DNA from: a virus
Strand: one strand, 5' to 3'
Virus record (IMG/VR): IMGVR_UViG_3300008954_000314
Coordinates: 1-21,732 of that record
DNA: 21,732 nt
Positions 13,875 through 21,432 of this stretch are shown here, piece after piece; position 1 is the first letter of the stretch, and each line of letters starts with the position of its first letter. A program made the translations under genes and the position numbers. The notes under the pieces were generated by a model. The model saw only the letters and a program-made list of their open reading frames with translations, ran no database searches and had not been told where the DNA came from.

Positions 13875-14456
13875 TTAAAGTGCCGTAACACTATATGATG
13901 TATATGTAAATGTTGCAGAAGCCATCACAGGTTCGTTGTCTGTGGATGCAGAATTAAAATCTATACCAGTAAGTGCTATAGGAAATGAATCTTTAAATCT
14001 TATGTGATATTTTGGTTTATATACACTGTTGGTAACCACAAGAAGAATATCAGAAAAGAATTCCATAGTTTGTTTTCTGTCTATGGTATTGTTAAGGTCT
14101 TCCATAGTGCCAATATCTTTCATCCAATTGAAAACTTCTAACCAGTTCAGCATATTTTCATCTACTATAAAATTAACAGTTAAATCGTCAAAGTTATATT
14201 TACCACCTATAAATTTTGGATTTAATCCCAAAGGAGTAGGCTGTTCAACGGGTGTTAAAGTCAATGCAGGCAGACTCGCACTTTGGCAGAAATATGTTAC
14301 AGTGGGAAGTCTTGTAACCTCTAATCTAAAGTAATTGGTAGAAAGATAATTGTTTGTATCAGGCTGCCTAGGATTATAAACCCTAGTAACATCGGGTATT
14401 CCCGGACCAGTGTATCCACCAGTAGTTCCCTGTGCATTTGGATTTGAATATACCAT
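13875..14456 (-). CDS. gp19-family tail tube-like protein (second copy)
   Basis: The 193-aa protein resembles the T4 gp19 tail tube family. A Gly/Pro-rich leader (GTTGGYTGPGIPDVTR) is followed by NYFRLEVTRLPTVTYFC and ASLPALTLTPVEQPTPLG (about residues 41-76). The segment NFIVDENMLNWLEVFNWM (about 95-112) is the typical FxVDE..NW/YxxxxxW motif, and a beta-rich end is shared with the family. It is not the main tube protein, which lies next to the sheath gene at 20866-21399. It could form a tail terminator, baseplate-tube junction or initiator ring. In marine T4-like phages a gene next to gp23 is sometimes called gp3; I see no way to choose from sequence alone. It has its own late-type promoter box and AGGAG. 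Confidence 0.75.
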   Translation of the reverse strand: MVYSNPNAQGTTGGYTGPGIPDVTRVYNPRQPDTNNYLSTNYFRLEVTRLPTVTYFCQSASLPALTLTPVEQPTPLGLNPKFIGGKYNFDDLTVNFIVDENMLNWLEVFNWMKDIGTMEDLNNTIDRKQTMEFFSDILLVVTNSVYKPKYHIRFKDSFPIALTGIDFNSASTDNEPVMASATFTYTSYSVTAL

Positions 14457-14466
14457 AAACTTCTCC

Positions 14467-14480
14467 TACTATATGTATAA
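14467..14480 (-). promoter_or_regulatory. Late-type promoter box before the gp19-like gene
   Basis: Minus-strand TTATACATATAGTA contains the octamer TATACATA (14479-14472). The same 14 nt occur before gp20. A start about 6 nt downstream would give a leader of about 10 nt that begins at the GGAG ribosome-binding site. The box touches the T-tract of the terminator upstream. Confidence 0.6.
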
Positions 14481-14512
14481 AAAGATAGGGGAGTCCCAAA
14501 GGACTCCCCATC
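14479..14512 (-). terminator. Intrinsic terminator after gp23
   Basis: On the minus strand a 9-bp stem GGGGAGTCC / GGACTCCCC with a 4-nt loop TTTG is extended by GAT/ATC around a bulged base and followed directly by TTTTT. It lies 37 nt after the gp23 stop and before the gp19-like gene. It would separate the highly expressed capsid genes from the next transcription unit. Confidence 0.88.
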
Positions 14513-14548
14513 TATTACCTAGTAGATTGCTCTACATTAATTTAGGGT

Positions 14549-15928
14549 TTATGATGAACCACTAGTGTTACCATGTAGGTTAGTGATTGCAAAGAGTCTG
14601 TAGTAGACATTCTTACTTGCAACTAGTTCACCACTTGACATTACGGCAGAACCGTCATCATGTGCGAATGGGTTTGCTACCATACCGTATCGAGTCTTGA
14701 ACCCGATTTTTGGTTGGAAGGTGTTTTCCCCAACGGCACGAACCATTTGTAGTGGAACATATGGACAGTAGAACAGTCCAGCATCGTATGGGTTGCTACC
14801 TCTGTAACCAACACATGCGAAGTTTACATCACTACCACCAGTTGTTGTTGCACTGTATGGGTCGATATAAACTTTCAACTTACCATTTAGTGTACCTACA
14901 AAGGTGTTACCAGTATCATCAACATCAAGATTGGTGTTGAGTGCTGGCGAGAGTTGCAACCAACCACCCATTGCGAGTGCGGAAGCAACATCTGAGGAAC
15001 AAAGAATAAAGTTACCTTTACCTCTACGAGTTTGCTTTGAGATTACATTGGCTTCTCGTTCTAGTTGGAACATTAAGCCACGGAATCGTTCTGCACTCCA
15101 TCGTCCGTCAGAGTCAACATTTAAGTCATAAGTACCCGCAGTCGTTAAGTCTGTGTGTTGGGCACCATCTTTAGCAGTTACATAAATGCTTCGTACAACT
15201 TCTCGGTTGATTTCGGAAAGGATTTCTGTGCTAAGAATATTAGCAAGTTCACTTTCTGCATCTAAACCATGAACTGCTTTCAAGTCTTGAGCAAGTTCAG
15301 TGGTGTATTCTGCTTTCAATGCACGAGTTCTGGCTTCTACAGCAACTCGTTCGATGCTGAATGCCATTTCTCGGAATGTAGTTGAGTCACCAAGGCCTTC
15401 AGCACTTGCTGTTAGCAATGCACGGAAACCTGTTAGTGCGGCACTTGTTGGATTGATACCACCTGTTGAAAGTGTTGCACCACCAACTGAAGTGTTACCT
15501 GCACCAGAGAATTTCGAGAATGCTTCTTGATACAATGCTTCCGCTCCACTTTGTGAATCGTACTTGGAACGCATTGCAAAAATCAAACCTGTTGGTGCTG
15601 ACATTGGTTGAACACCAATAAGGTCATATGCAAGTAGGTTTGGCATCGCACGACGGACCAAACTGATTAGAATTGGGTCGTAACCTGCGAGGTTTGTAGA
15701 ACCTGTTTGTGCGGCTTGAGTAACGGTAAAACCACCAGCACCCATTGCGTTTGCAGGTGCTTCTGCTAAGTGTTGTTCCCTCAATGCTTGTTCTTGATTT
15801 TCCAGAAGAACGGCAGTTACTTTTTGTTTGTAATTGTCGTTAATATCTGGTAAATCGGGATGCTCCAAGACAGGAGCCCATTTCTCAGCAAGTACATCTG
15901 CTGTGCTGTTTTGTTTATTAAAATCCAT
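14549..15928 (-). CDS. 23: Major capsid protein gp23
   Basis: This is the precursor of the main head subunit. The 459-aa protein has a helical N-terminal propeptide ending in HLAE (residues 53-56), a match to the [L/I]xE cleavage rule of the gp21 prohead protease; cut after E56, the mature chain begins APANAMG. Following family features are GFTVTQAAQ, DPILISLVRRAMPNLLAYDLIGVQPM (split across about 85-110) and MRSKYDSQSGAEALYQEAFS. The C-terminal half contains FILCSSDVASALAMGG and the VPLQMVRAVGENTFQPKIGFKTRYG region. Length is shorter than T4 gp23 (521 aa) and typical of marine relatives. AAGGAG lies before the ATG and a TATATATA box about 35 nt upstream. A terminator follows. Confidence 0.97.
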   Translation of the reverse strand: MDFNKQNSTADVLAEKWAPVLEHPDLPDINDNYKQKVTAVLLENQEQALREQHLAEAPANAMGAGGFTVTQAAQTGSTNLAGYDPILISLVRRAMPNLLAYDLIGVQPMSAPTGLIFAMRSKYDSQSGAEALYQEAFSKFSGAGNTSVGGATLSTGGINPTSAALTGFRALLTASAEGLGDSTTFREMAFSIERVAVEARTRALKAEYTTELAQDLKAVHGLDAESELANILSTEILSEINREVVRSIYVTAKDGAQHTDLTTAGTYDLNVDSDGRWSAERFRGLMFQLEREANVISKQTRRGKGNFILCSSDVASALAMGGWLQLSPALNTNLDVDDTGNTFVGTLNGKLKVYIDPYSATTTGGSDVNFACVGYRGSNPYDAGLFYCPYVPLQMVRAVGENTFQPKIGFKTRYGMVANPFAHDDGSAVMSSGELVASKNVYYRLFAITNLHGNTSGSS

Positions 15929-15962
15929 TATAGATTCTCCTTGTTATGTTAATTTACTTTCT

Positions 15963-15970
15963 TATATATA
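15963..15970 (-). promoter_or_regulatory. Late-type promoter box before gp23
   Basis: The minus-strand sequence GATTTTTATATATAAG includes TATATATA in the 54-nt gap between gp22 and gp23, about 35 nt before the gp23 ATG. It matches the TATA(C/T)ATA boxes before gp20, gp22 and the gp19-like gene. Confidence 0.5.
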
Positions 15971-15982
15971 AAAATCTTATTT

Positions 15983-16945
15983 TTAAGATGTTTTATCTGC
16001 TTTACTATGTCTGTGAATTGAGTTCATGTAGATGTCCATTGGACTTCCTGCTTCTGGAGTAGGTTTACTTTCACCGGCGCTCTCAACTAATTCTTCTGTT
16101 GTTGAAGGAGCATTTGTGAAGTAACTTTCTCTTAGAATGTTAATCTTTTCTCGATATTGATTTTCATCTTCAAACTCAATACCTTCAGATAATGAAGCAA
16201 GTTTATCAACTTCTACATCAGTTAAACCATCTGTTTCCTCTGCAAAGATTTCACCACATCGATGTGCAATTATTTCTTTACGAAGTGCAATATTTTCCTC
16301 TAATGCTAGGTTTAAATTTTCTTCTAGTTGTTCGTTTGAATCTGTAATGTTGCCAAGAACATCATATTTTTCGTCTGGCATATCAATATATGAATTTTCA
16401 AACAATTCTTTCAAACCAGCAATGAAGTTTTCTGCAACATCTGTTCGGATACCATTTTCAACAGCAAGTGCGTTTTCTTCCATCCACTGTTCAACAACAT
16501 AACCCAAATAGTCATCTAATTTTTCTATTAGTTCTTTAGTTGTTTCTTCAATAGATTCTGTAAGGTGTGATTGATATTGTTCAATAATAGCATCTTCAAA
16601 TGCACCAACTCGTTCATTAATTGCGGCTTCAAAGATTGTAGCGGCCTTACCTTGAAATTCTTCAGAAAGTTCTTCACCATCAAAAAGAGCAGTTAAATGT
16701 TGTTCTAATCTTTCTTTGGAAGAACCACTTGCTTTTGGTTTTTCGATGGTAGCAGATGCTTTTGCTTTACCTTTTAACTCATTACCACCTTGAGAAGTAC
16801 CTTTATCTGTGTCAATTTTAGCATGACCGCCTTCAGCGTCCTGATAGAGTTTTGGGTCTTCTTCACTTGATGTATCAAGAGTGGGAGTTTCAGGTTTCTT
16901 CCCTGCCTCTGATAATTCTGTTGTATAATATTCTGTTTCGGACAT
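15983..16945 (-). CDS. 22: Prohead core scaffold protein gp22
   Basis: This is the main scaffold of the prohead core; in T4 it guides gp23 assembly and is later degraded by gp21. The 320-aa protein is acidic and largely helical, with a disordered first 75 residues. A conserved segment FDGEELSEEFQGKAATIFE lies at 88-106, and LDDYLGYVVEQWMEEN at 143-158. A long heptad-like stretch follows (about 200-235, EQLEENLNLALEENIALRKE). Several [L/I]xE sites fit gp21 cleavage. It is longer than T4 gp22 (269 aa), mostly from the N-terminal extension. It lies immediately before gp23, has an AAGGAG ribosome-binding site and a TATATATA box about 48 nt upstream. Confidence 0.92.
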   Translation of the reverse strand: MSETEYYTTELSEAGKKPETPTLDTSSEEDPKLYQDAEGGHAKIDTDKGTSQGGNELKGKAKASATIEKPKASGSSKERLEQHLTALFDGEELSEEFQGKAATIFEAAINERVGAFEDAIIEQYQSHLTESIEETTKELIEKLDDYLGYVVEQWMEENALAVENGIRTDVAENFIAGLKELFENSYIDMPDEKYDVLGNITDSNEQLEENLNLALEENIALRKEIIAHRCGEIFAEETDGLTDVEVDKLASLSEGIEFEDENQYREKINILRESYFTNAPSTTEELVESAGESKPTPEAGSPMDIYMNSIHRHSKADKTS

Positions 16946-16992
16946 GTTTACTTAACTCCTTGTTGTAGTCTTGTTTATTTAAACTATCTAAT

Positions 16993-17000
16993 TATATATA
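16993..17000 (-). promoter_or_regulatory. Late-type promoter box before gp22
   Basis: The minus-strand AAATATATATAATTAG holds TATATATA in the 91-nt gap upstream of gp22. Its position relative to the ATG (about 48 nt) fits a late promoter. The low complexity of the stretch weakens the call. Confidence 0.4.
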
Positions 17001-17036
17001 TTTTTTGATTCTTCTACCGACCTTTTGGTAGACGAT

Positions 17037-17384
17037 TTATCCCTTTGGTTTTAATTTATCCCCAATTCTACCTATCCAAGCCCCTCCGACTTCTTTTGCC
17101 TTTTCGATTGCAGTGTCTTTGAGGGAACTGCCAATTTTCTTGTAGGTATCTTTATGTTTAGACACATGTGTTTTTACTGCTGAAGTAATTCGGTCTGATG
17201 TCTTTGGACCTACAGTTGATTTCTTTTTCTTGTCTGGAAGTGTTGACGGACCTATTCTACCAGCCGTACCTTCTCTCTTTTTTGGTTTTGCTTCTGGTTT
17301 TGCTTTTGGTTCTGTCTTTAAATGCGGTAAAGAAGATAATTCAGTAAGAGATTCTTTTGAAAGTTGTAATATAGATTTTTCCAT
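17037..17384 (-). CDS. Small basic protein between gp21 and gp22
   Basis: I do not recognise this 115-aa protein. It is rich in Lys, Pro and Ala, with a likely disordered middle (KTEPKAKPEAKPKKREG, about residues 23-39) and a C-terminal helix-prone part (AIEKAKEVGGAWIGRIGDKLKPKG split at the end). The frame extends upstream to 17426 inside gp21, but GGGG at 17395-17392 lies 7 nt before the ATG at 17384 and 4 nt before the adjacent ATG at 17387, so one of these is the true start. In the prohead cassette a basic, disordered protein may be an internal or DNA-binding core protein processed during maturation; this is inferred from position only. Confidence 0.7.
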   Translation of the reverse strand: MEKSILQLSKESLTELSSLPHLKTEPKAKPEAKPKKREGTAGRIGPSTLPDKKKKSTVGPKTSDRITSAVKTHVSKHKDTYKKIGSSLKDTAIEKAKEVGGAWIGRIGDKLKPKG

Positions 17385-17394
17385 CATGTATCCC

Positions 17395-18042
17395 CTACAG
17401 TTTCGACATGAAATCTTTAAATGCATTAATGGCTTTTTCTTCTAGTTCCCTAGCAGACGCCTTTTCAATCATTTTACAATATTCATTAATTACTTTTTCT
17501 TTAATAACACCATTATCCCAAATCCACTCTTTACCTTCCATGATACCATTTACAAATGCGCCAGGTGCGGATGGGTCTGCAACAATGTCTACTGCGGAAA
17601 GCATGAAATCGTCTTTTACATAATTCACACCATCCTTTTCTTCGAGTGAACCCATACCTCTAGAGGAAACACCAAGTTGTGCGCCTTCATTTACTAGATT
17701 CTTTGCAATGTTACCCATAGGAGTATCAAGTAGTTTAGCCTTACCGACTACATCATTACCTTCAACTTTTAGGTCTTTAATCATGTGGGAAACACGGTCT
17801 AAATTTACAGTAGGACCTTGAGGATGATTAAGTTCACCCATTGCACGATTACGAGATACTAAATCTTTATTATATCTTGCAACTTCATTTTCCATAATTC
17901 CGAGAGGATACACTCTACCATTTCGGTTCTTTTGCTCTGCTTGCATAAAGACACCCTGAATGTAATGGTTCTTAGTACCAGTACTCTTATCTTCTTCGAT
18001 AAGAACCTGAATATCTTCTGTCATTTCGGTAATGAGTTTCAT
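17395..18042 (-). CDS. 21: Prohead core protease gp21
   Basis: This serine protease matures the prohead by cleaving gp22, gp23 and core proteins after [L/I]xE. The 215-aa protein matches T4 gp21 (212 aa). It has the segment NGRVYPLGIMENEVARYN (41-58), the catalytic His in GELNHP (H73), and the nucleophile region LGVSSRG (S126/S127). A further conserved stretch is AVDIVADPSAPGAFVNG (150-166). The start ATG overlaps the stop of the acidic protein by 4 nt. The stop codon TAG directly precedes the ribosome-binding site of the next gene. A helical tail (residues about 183-215) may be removed in self-activation, as is known for the family. Confidence 0.96.
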   Translation of the reverse strand: MKLITEMTEDIQVLIEEDKSTGTKNHYIQGVFMQAEQKNRNGRVYPLGIMENEVARYNKDLVSRNRAMGELNHPQGPTVNLDRVSHMIKDLKVEGNDVVGKAKLLDTPMGNIAKNLVNEGAQLGVSSRGMGSLEEKDGVNYVKDDFMLSAVDIVADPSAPGAFVNGIMEGKEWIWDNGVIKEKVINEYCKMIEKASARELEEKAINAFKDFMSKL

Positions 18043-18653
18043 GCTTGAACCTTTTCCTTTTCTTTTTCTGCTTTACCAGAATGCCATTTTTGTTTTAGTT
18101 TTGCTTTTAAAGTATCACTTAATTTGTCGTACTTATCAACTTTTATTCCATAAATGTATTCTGCTCTAGCGTCACCCTTACTACCTTCATCTAAATCTTC
18201 ATCTTCAGTGGTTGTATCTTGATACAAAGCCTTGGCTGCTTTTCTTCCTTTACCTTTGGGAGCAAGCATCATATTTTCATCAACTTCTTCATCTTCGATT
18301 TCTTTCTTACGAACCTTTCTTCGGTTCTTTAGATATTCATCAGATTCATCAGAGTCACCATCATTATCAACATCACTATCTGCGTCACCTACAGCGTCAA
18401 GTGTTTCACCAGAATCATCTTCTGAATCATTTTCTGCACCACTATCTTTGGCGTATTTGGTTTCTTCTTCGTCTTCTTCGTCATCATCTTTCTTTTTCTT
18501 TCCTTCACATATACCATATACAGACTCAGTTATATCTTCCTTTATACCAGTAAGCATTTCATTTACTTTAGAATATAAAAGATTTTCTGTTGCAGATTTA
18601 GCATCTGAGATGTTTCCACCTAATAGGTCTTTGATGATGTTTTCTGTTGACAT
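18039..18653 (-). CDS. Highly acidic prohead-core-type protein
   Basis: The 204-aa protein opens with a helical segment IIKDLLGGNISDAKSATEN (residues 6-24), which resembles the first part of small prohead-core proteins in other T4-like phages. Then comes a long Asp/Glu/Ser tract (about 54-106, with DDDEEDEEE and DSDVDNDGDSDESDEY) and a basic C-terminus (KLKQKWHSGKAEKEKEKVQA). It sits between the gp68-position gene and gp21, where core proteins are encoded in T4. An acidic core filler that is processed by gp21 is a reasonable idea, since T4 core proteins are also charged. No enzyme motif is present. AAGGG precedes the ATG; the end overlaps gp21. Confidence 0.75.
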   Translation of the reverse strand: MSTENIIKDLLGGNISDAKSATENLLYSKVNEMLTGIKEDITESVYGICEGKKKKDDDEEDEEETKYAKDSGAENDSEDDSGETLDAVGDADSDVDNDGDSDESDEYLKNRRKVRKKEIEDEEVDENMMLAPKGKGRKAAKALYQDTTTEDEDLDEGSKGDARAEYIYGIKVDKYDKLSDTLKAKLKQKWHSGKAEKEKEKVQA

Positions 18654-18664
18654 GTTTAATACCC

Positions 18665-19099
18665 TTATTCGTTAAATTGATTATTACAGAAGTTTAATAC
18701 TTTCGTATAGTCTTCTTCTGATTCTTCTAACAATGCTCTCATCTTCTTCTGATTATCTTCATTTAAAGTATCATGTACAGAAGTAAGATTAGTTGCATCT
18801 TCCTGTGTAATATGTATATTTGTTCCGTCTTTGGGTTCAAATTTTACGCCATTTTCATTATCTAGTGCTTCTTGTATTGATGATATGATGTCGTTCATAG
18901 TAGTTTCTTCCTTTACTGCTTTCATCTCATGTGATAAAAAGTCCATCATAGTTATCATTTCTTTATCTTTTATGTTTGAAATAATAACGGTCTTTGATGT
19001 TGTTTTAATGTTTCGTTTATTAACACCGGCATTTGATATAGAAGATGCAAATTTTTTAGCATCAGATAAACTTTTAAATTTATATTTTATCGGTTTCAT
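18665..19099 (-). CDS. gp68-position prohead core protein (hypothetical)
   Basis: This 144-aa protein occupies the place and has nearly the length of T4 gp68 (141 aa), a prohead core protein, but I see no motif that proves homology. The N-terminus (KYKFKSLSDAKKFASSISNA, residues 5-24) looks like a small alpha/beta fold. The C-terminus (KMRALLEESEEDYTKVLNFC, about 119-138) is a charged helix. Its ATG lies 20 nt inside the preceding gene with GAGGAAG 6 nt upstream, a typical overlapping arrangement. A core or assembly role follows only from synteny. Confidence 0.65.
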   Translation of the reverse strand: MKPIKYKFKSLSDAKKFASSISNAGVNKRNIKTTSKTVIISNIKDKEMITMMDFLSHEMKAVKEETTMNDIISSIQEALDNENGVKFEPKDGTNIHITQEDATNLTSVHDTLNEDNQKKMRALLEESEEDYTKVLNFCNNQFNE

Positions 19100-19274
19100 T
19101 TGATTCTTCCTCTGAATTATTTAGCAATTCTGAAGCAATATTTATTTCTTTATCAGTTAATTTTTCACCAATTCTTTCACCAACTTCAGATTTAAACGCA
19201 GAATAAAATTCTTCTTTATTTCCATCAAATACAGAAGCAACCATATCATCCATGTAATCTTTTTTATCATCCAT
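19080..19274 (-). CDS. 67: gp67-like prohead core peptide
   Basis: A 64-aa acidic helical protein follows the portal gene directly, as gene 67 does in T4 (80 aa). The segment MVASVFDGNKEEFYSAFKSE (residues 11-30) matches the pattern of gp67-type core proteins, in which a short helix precedes VFxGxKxxFxxxF. In T4, gp67 is an abundant core protein that influences head shape and is cleaved by gp21. Start and portal stop overlap by one base (TAATG), with GGAGA upstream. The end overlaps the next gene by 20 nt. Confidence 0.7.
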   Translation of the reverse strand: MDDKKDYMDDMVASVFDGNKEEFYSAFKSEVGERIGEKLTDKEINIASELLNNSEEESNETDKI

Positions 19275-20797
19275 TAATATTCTCCTTCTTGAACTTCTTC
19301 TTCAGATTCTAGATTAGAACCTTCTTTTTGTATTTCTGCATCAATCTGTGCAATTTCTTCTTCTGATTGTTGCAAGATATTCTTTCGTATCCAATCTGTA
19401 GAATAATATTTACCAACATATTCTTCCATTTGAGTAAGAACATCTAGTCTATCTTTCATTAATTCTGTTTGCTTTAGTTCCGAGAAATATGAATCTTGAT
19501 TGAATGTAAAGGAAATATCTGGCGATATTTTATCCCAATCTTCCTGTGACATTACACCCTTGAGTATTAGTTGAACTCGTAGTAATTGTAGGAACATATC
19601 AGAAAATCTCATTCTTAGTTTTTCAATAAACTTATAGAACTTTACTTCATCTCTAGTAATCTCAGCAGAACGACCCATATTAAAGCCACTTTCTGATTCC
19701 ATTCTACTAATAGGAACATTCAAAGAACGGTAAACTTTCTTGAGTAGATATTCTACATCTTCCATTTCACCTAGATTTTGTCCACCATCGAGTGTAGTAA
19801 TCTCTGTTCCTCTACCACCTTCTCGTCTTGGTAGCCAGAAGTCTTCTAACATATGAAGATGGTTTCTTCCATCCTTAATTTCGCCAGTTCCTGCATCATA
19901 TGTTAGTTTATTACGATAACGATTCATAATATCACGAAGATATTGTTCTGCTTTGTTCTTTGGTAGATTACCCACATCGATATAAAATATTCTTCTTTCT
20001 GGGGCACGAGATATTCGATAGATAACTACCGCATCTTCAATTTGTCGAAGCATATTTGTTGGTCGTATGGCTTTTTGTAGATATCCAACAACTCTTTTAG
20101 TGGATAAGTCTATAAGACCAGAATGAACATAACAGATAGAATCTGTTGAAATTTTAATACCTGATGTTGGTGTAGTATATACTGAATCCTTACTGGTGTC
20201 TGTATATACATAAAATTCTTCTACCTTTTTCACAAAAGGAACTCTACCAGTACCAATATGTCTTTGTTCTTTTTCTACTTTTCTAACTTTTTTAATTTTA
20301 ACTGGGTCTATTGCACGAAGTTCTTTAATTCCCTTTTGAGGATTATCAGTATCGATAACAATATGGTAGTATAATTTACTATCGACATACCACCTTCGGA
20401 ATAAATCTACACCCTTCCTATGGAATTCTAACATTCGTAGAATACCATCATACTCGTCATATATTTTATGTTTGATAGCATCGGATAAATTAACAGATTC
20501 TAAATCCAATTTGATTGGTTTACCATCTTTATCTAATATAATAGAATCGTTAATAATATCTTCAATTGCTTGGTCTACTTCAGGGAATAGTGACATATTC
20601 CGATATTGCATTATAAGGTTGTTTTCATCACGAACAGAACCAGAGAAGTCTACGAGTGTTCCGAAGACTCCGCCGGTTTCTAGTGTGTAAGTACCATCGT
20701 AACTATCTGGTGCTACAAATGATGCTTGTTTCTTTGATTCTTGTGGTTCAACTGGGTTAGTTTTCCCTATGCTGTAACCAAAAAGTTGTATGGGCAT
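19274..20797 (-). CDS. 20: Portal vertex protein gp20
   Basis: This is the dodecameric portal through which DNA is packaged and to which the neck attaches. The 507-aa protein has length and sequence typical of T4-like gp20 (T4: 524 aa). Conserved parts are LVDFSGSVRDENNLIMQYRN (split near residues 48-68), FPEVDQAIEDIINDSI (72-87) and FHRKGVDLFRRWYVDSKLYYHI. Further motifs are RAIDPVKIKKVRKVEKE, RAPERRIFYIDVGNLPK, the TLDGGQNLGEMEDVEYLLKK region, and SGFNMGRSAEITRDEVKF. The C-terminus is acidic (ESEEEVQEGEY). An AAGGAA ribosome-binding site and a TATACATA box lie upstream. The gene overlaps the gp67-like start by one base. Confidence 0.97.
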   Translation of the reverse strand: MPIQLFGYSIGKTNPVEPQESKKQASFVAPDSYDGTYTLETGGVFGTLVDFSGSVRDENNLIMQYRNMSLFPEVDQAIEDIINDSIILDKDGKPIKLDLESVNLSDAIKHKIYDEYDGILRMLEFHRKGVDLFRRWYVDSKLYYHIVIDTDNPQKGIKELRAIDPVKIKKVRKVEKEQRHIGTGRVPFVKKVEEFYVYTDTSKDSVYTTPTSGIKISTDSICYVHSGLIDLSTKRVVGYLQKAIRPTNMLRQIEDAVVIYRISRAPERRIFYIDVGNLPKNKAEQYLRDIMNRYRNKLTYDAGTGEIKDGRNHLHMLEDFWLPRREGGRGTEITTLDGGQNLGEMEDVEYLLKKVYRSLNVPISRMESESGFNMGRSAEITRDEVKFYKFIEKLRMRFSDMFLQLLRVQLILKGVMSQEDWDKISPDISFTFNQDSYFSELKQTELMKDRLDVLTQMEEYVGKYYSTDWIRKNILQQSEEEIAQIDAEIQKEGSNLESEEEVQEGEY

Positions 20798-20811
20798 AAT
20801 ATAAATTCCTT

Positions 20812-20851
20812 ATGATGATAGTTACTATATGTATAACACTTTAATCATCAT
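20812..20851. repeat. Inverted repeat around the gp20 promoter box
   Basis: Eight-base arms ATGATGAT (20812-20819) and ATCATCAT (20844-20851) face each other across 24 nt that contain the TATACATA box. It could be an operator-like or RNA hairpin element before gp20, or chance in AT-rich DNA. Confidence 0.3.
20823..20836 (-). promoter_or_regulatory. Late-type promoter box before gp20
   Basis: Minus-strand TTATACATATAGTA (octamer TATACATA at 20835-20828) is identical over 14 nt to the sequence before the gp19-like gene. It lies in the 68-nt gap between the tail tube and portal genes and would give a leader of about 25 nt ending in AAGGAA before the ATG. Confidence 0.6.
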
Positions 20852-20865
20852 ATTTCGGGAAGTCT

Positions 20866-21399
20866 TTATACAATTTCTTCTAGATAATCGTATGCAAGAG
20901 TGACTGAATATTCTGTCAATGTATCTGCTACATCAAAACTCAAATCAATTGCGCCAACTTCCACAGGCCATGTTCGCATCAGTCGTTTACCTCTTATGAA
21001 TTCACCACTCATGTCTATTTGGGATACAGTAGCAGTACCGTAATAATTACCTGTACCAGTTAAAACCGATGGGTCTGCAACAATATTTTCTTTATGCAGA
21101 TTGAAGTCACTGTGCCATCTCTCAAGGTGGTCACGGAGTCCATATGTATTTTCATCAATCATTGTAAATGTCCATTCTGGATATGCTCTGTCACCAGGAA
21201 GTTTAGCAACCCGGCCACGAAATGGAACTTGAAGTATACCAACAGTTTCAGCAGGCATTGATGCGGCTTTACAATGGTATTCAAATTTATCAAACCCATT
21301 TCCGTATGGTCCCATTTCTATTGAAACTACAAACCTATTTGGTCGAGTTCCACCATCAAAATTAGTCTTGAAGGTGTCTATGTCCATTTTATGTGTCAT
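20866..21399 (-). CDS. 19: Tail tube protein gp19
   Basis: This is the inner tube subunit of the contractile tail. The 177-aa protein (T4: 163 aa) has the family layout: FDGGTRPNRFVVSIEMG near the start (13-30), FEYHCKAASMPAETVGILQVPFRGR (split, about 38-62), and WTFTMIDENTYGLRDHLERW (75-94). A beta-rich end with AYDYLEEIV follows. It lies between sheath gp18 and portal gp20, as in T4. The ATG has AAGGAG 9 nt upstream. I saw no TATA(C/T)ATA box in the 33-nt gap, so it is likely co-transcribed with gp18. Confidence 0.95.
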   Translation of the reverse strand: MTHKMDIDTFKTNFDGGTRPNRFVVSIEMGPYGNGFDKFEYHCKAASMPAETVGILQVPFRGRVAKLPGDRAYPEWTFTMIDENTYGLRDHLERWHSDFNLHKENIVADPSVLTGTGNYYGTATVSQIDMSGEFIRGKRLMRTWPVEVGAIDLSFDVADTLTEYSVTLAYDYLEEIV

Positions 21400-21432
21400 A
21401 TGCTATTACTCCTTAGTGCGTAATCTTATCTA

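Noticed and set aside
17013-17032. Hairpin TCTACC / GGTAGA after the small basic gene as a terminator
   Set aside because: The stem is only 6 bp with an 8-nt loop, and an A-rich rather than T-rich run follows on the transcribed strand.
17385-17426. N-terminal extension of the small basic protein into gp21
   Set aside because: The GGGG ribosome-binding site lies after these codons, immediately before the ATGs at 17387/17384.
18232-18675. Plus-strand 147-aa Ser-rich frame
   Set aside because: It is the mirror of the Asp/Glu-rich tract of the acidic protein; low complexity and no ribosome-binding site.
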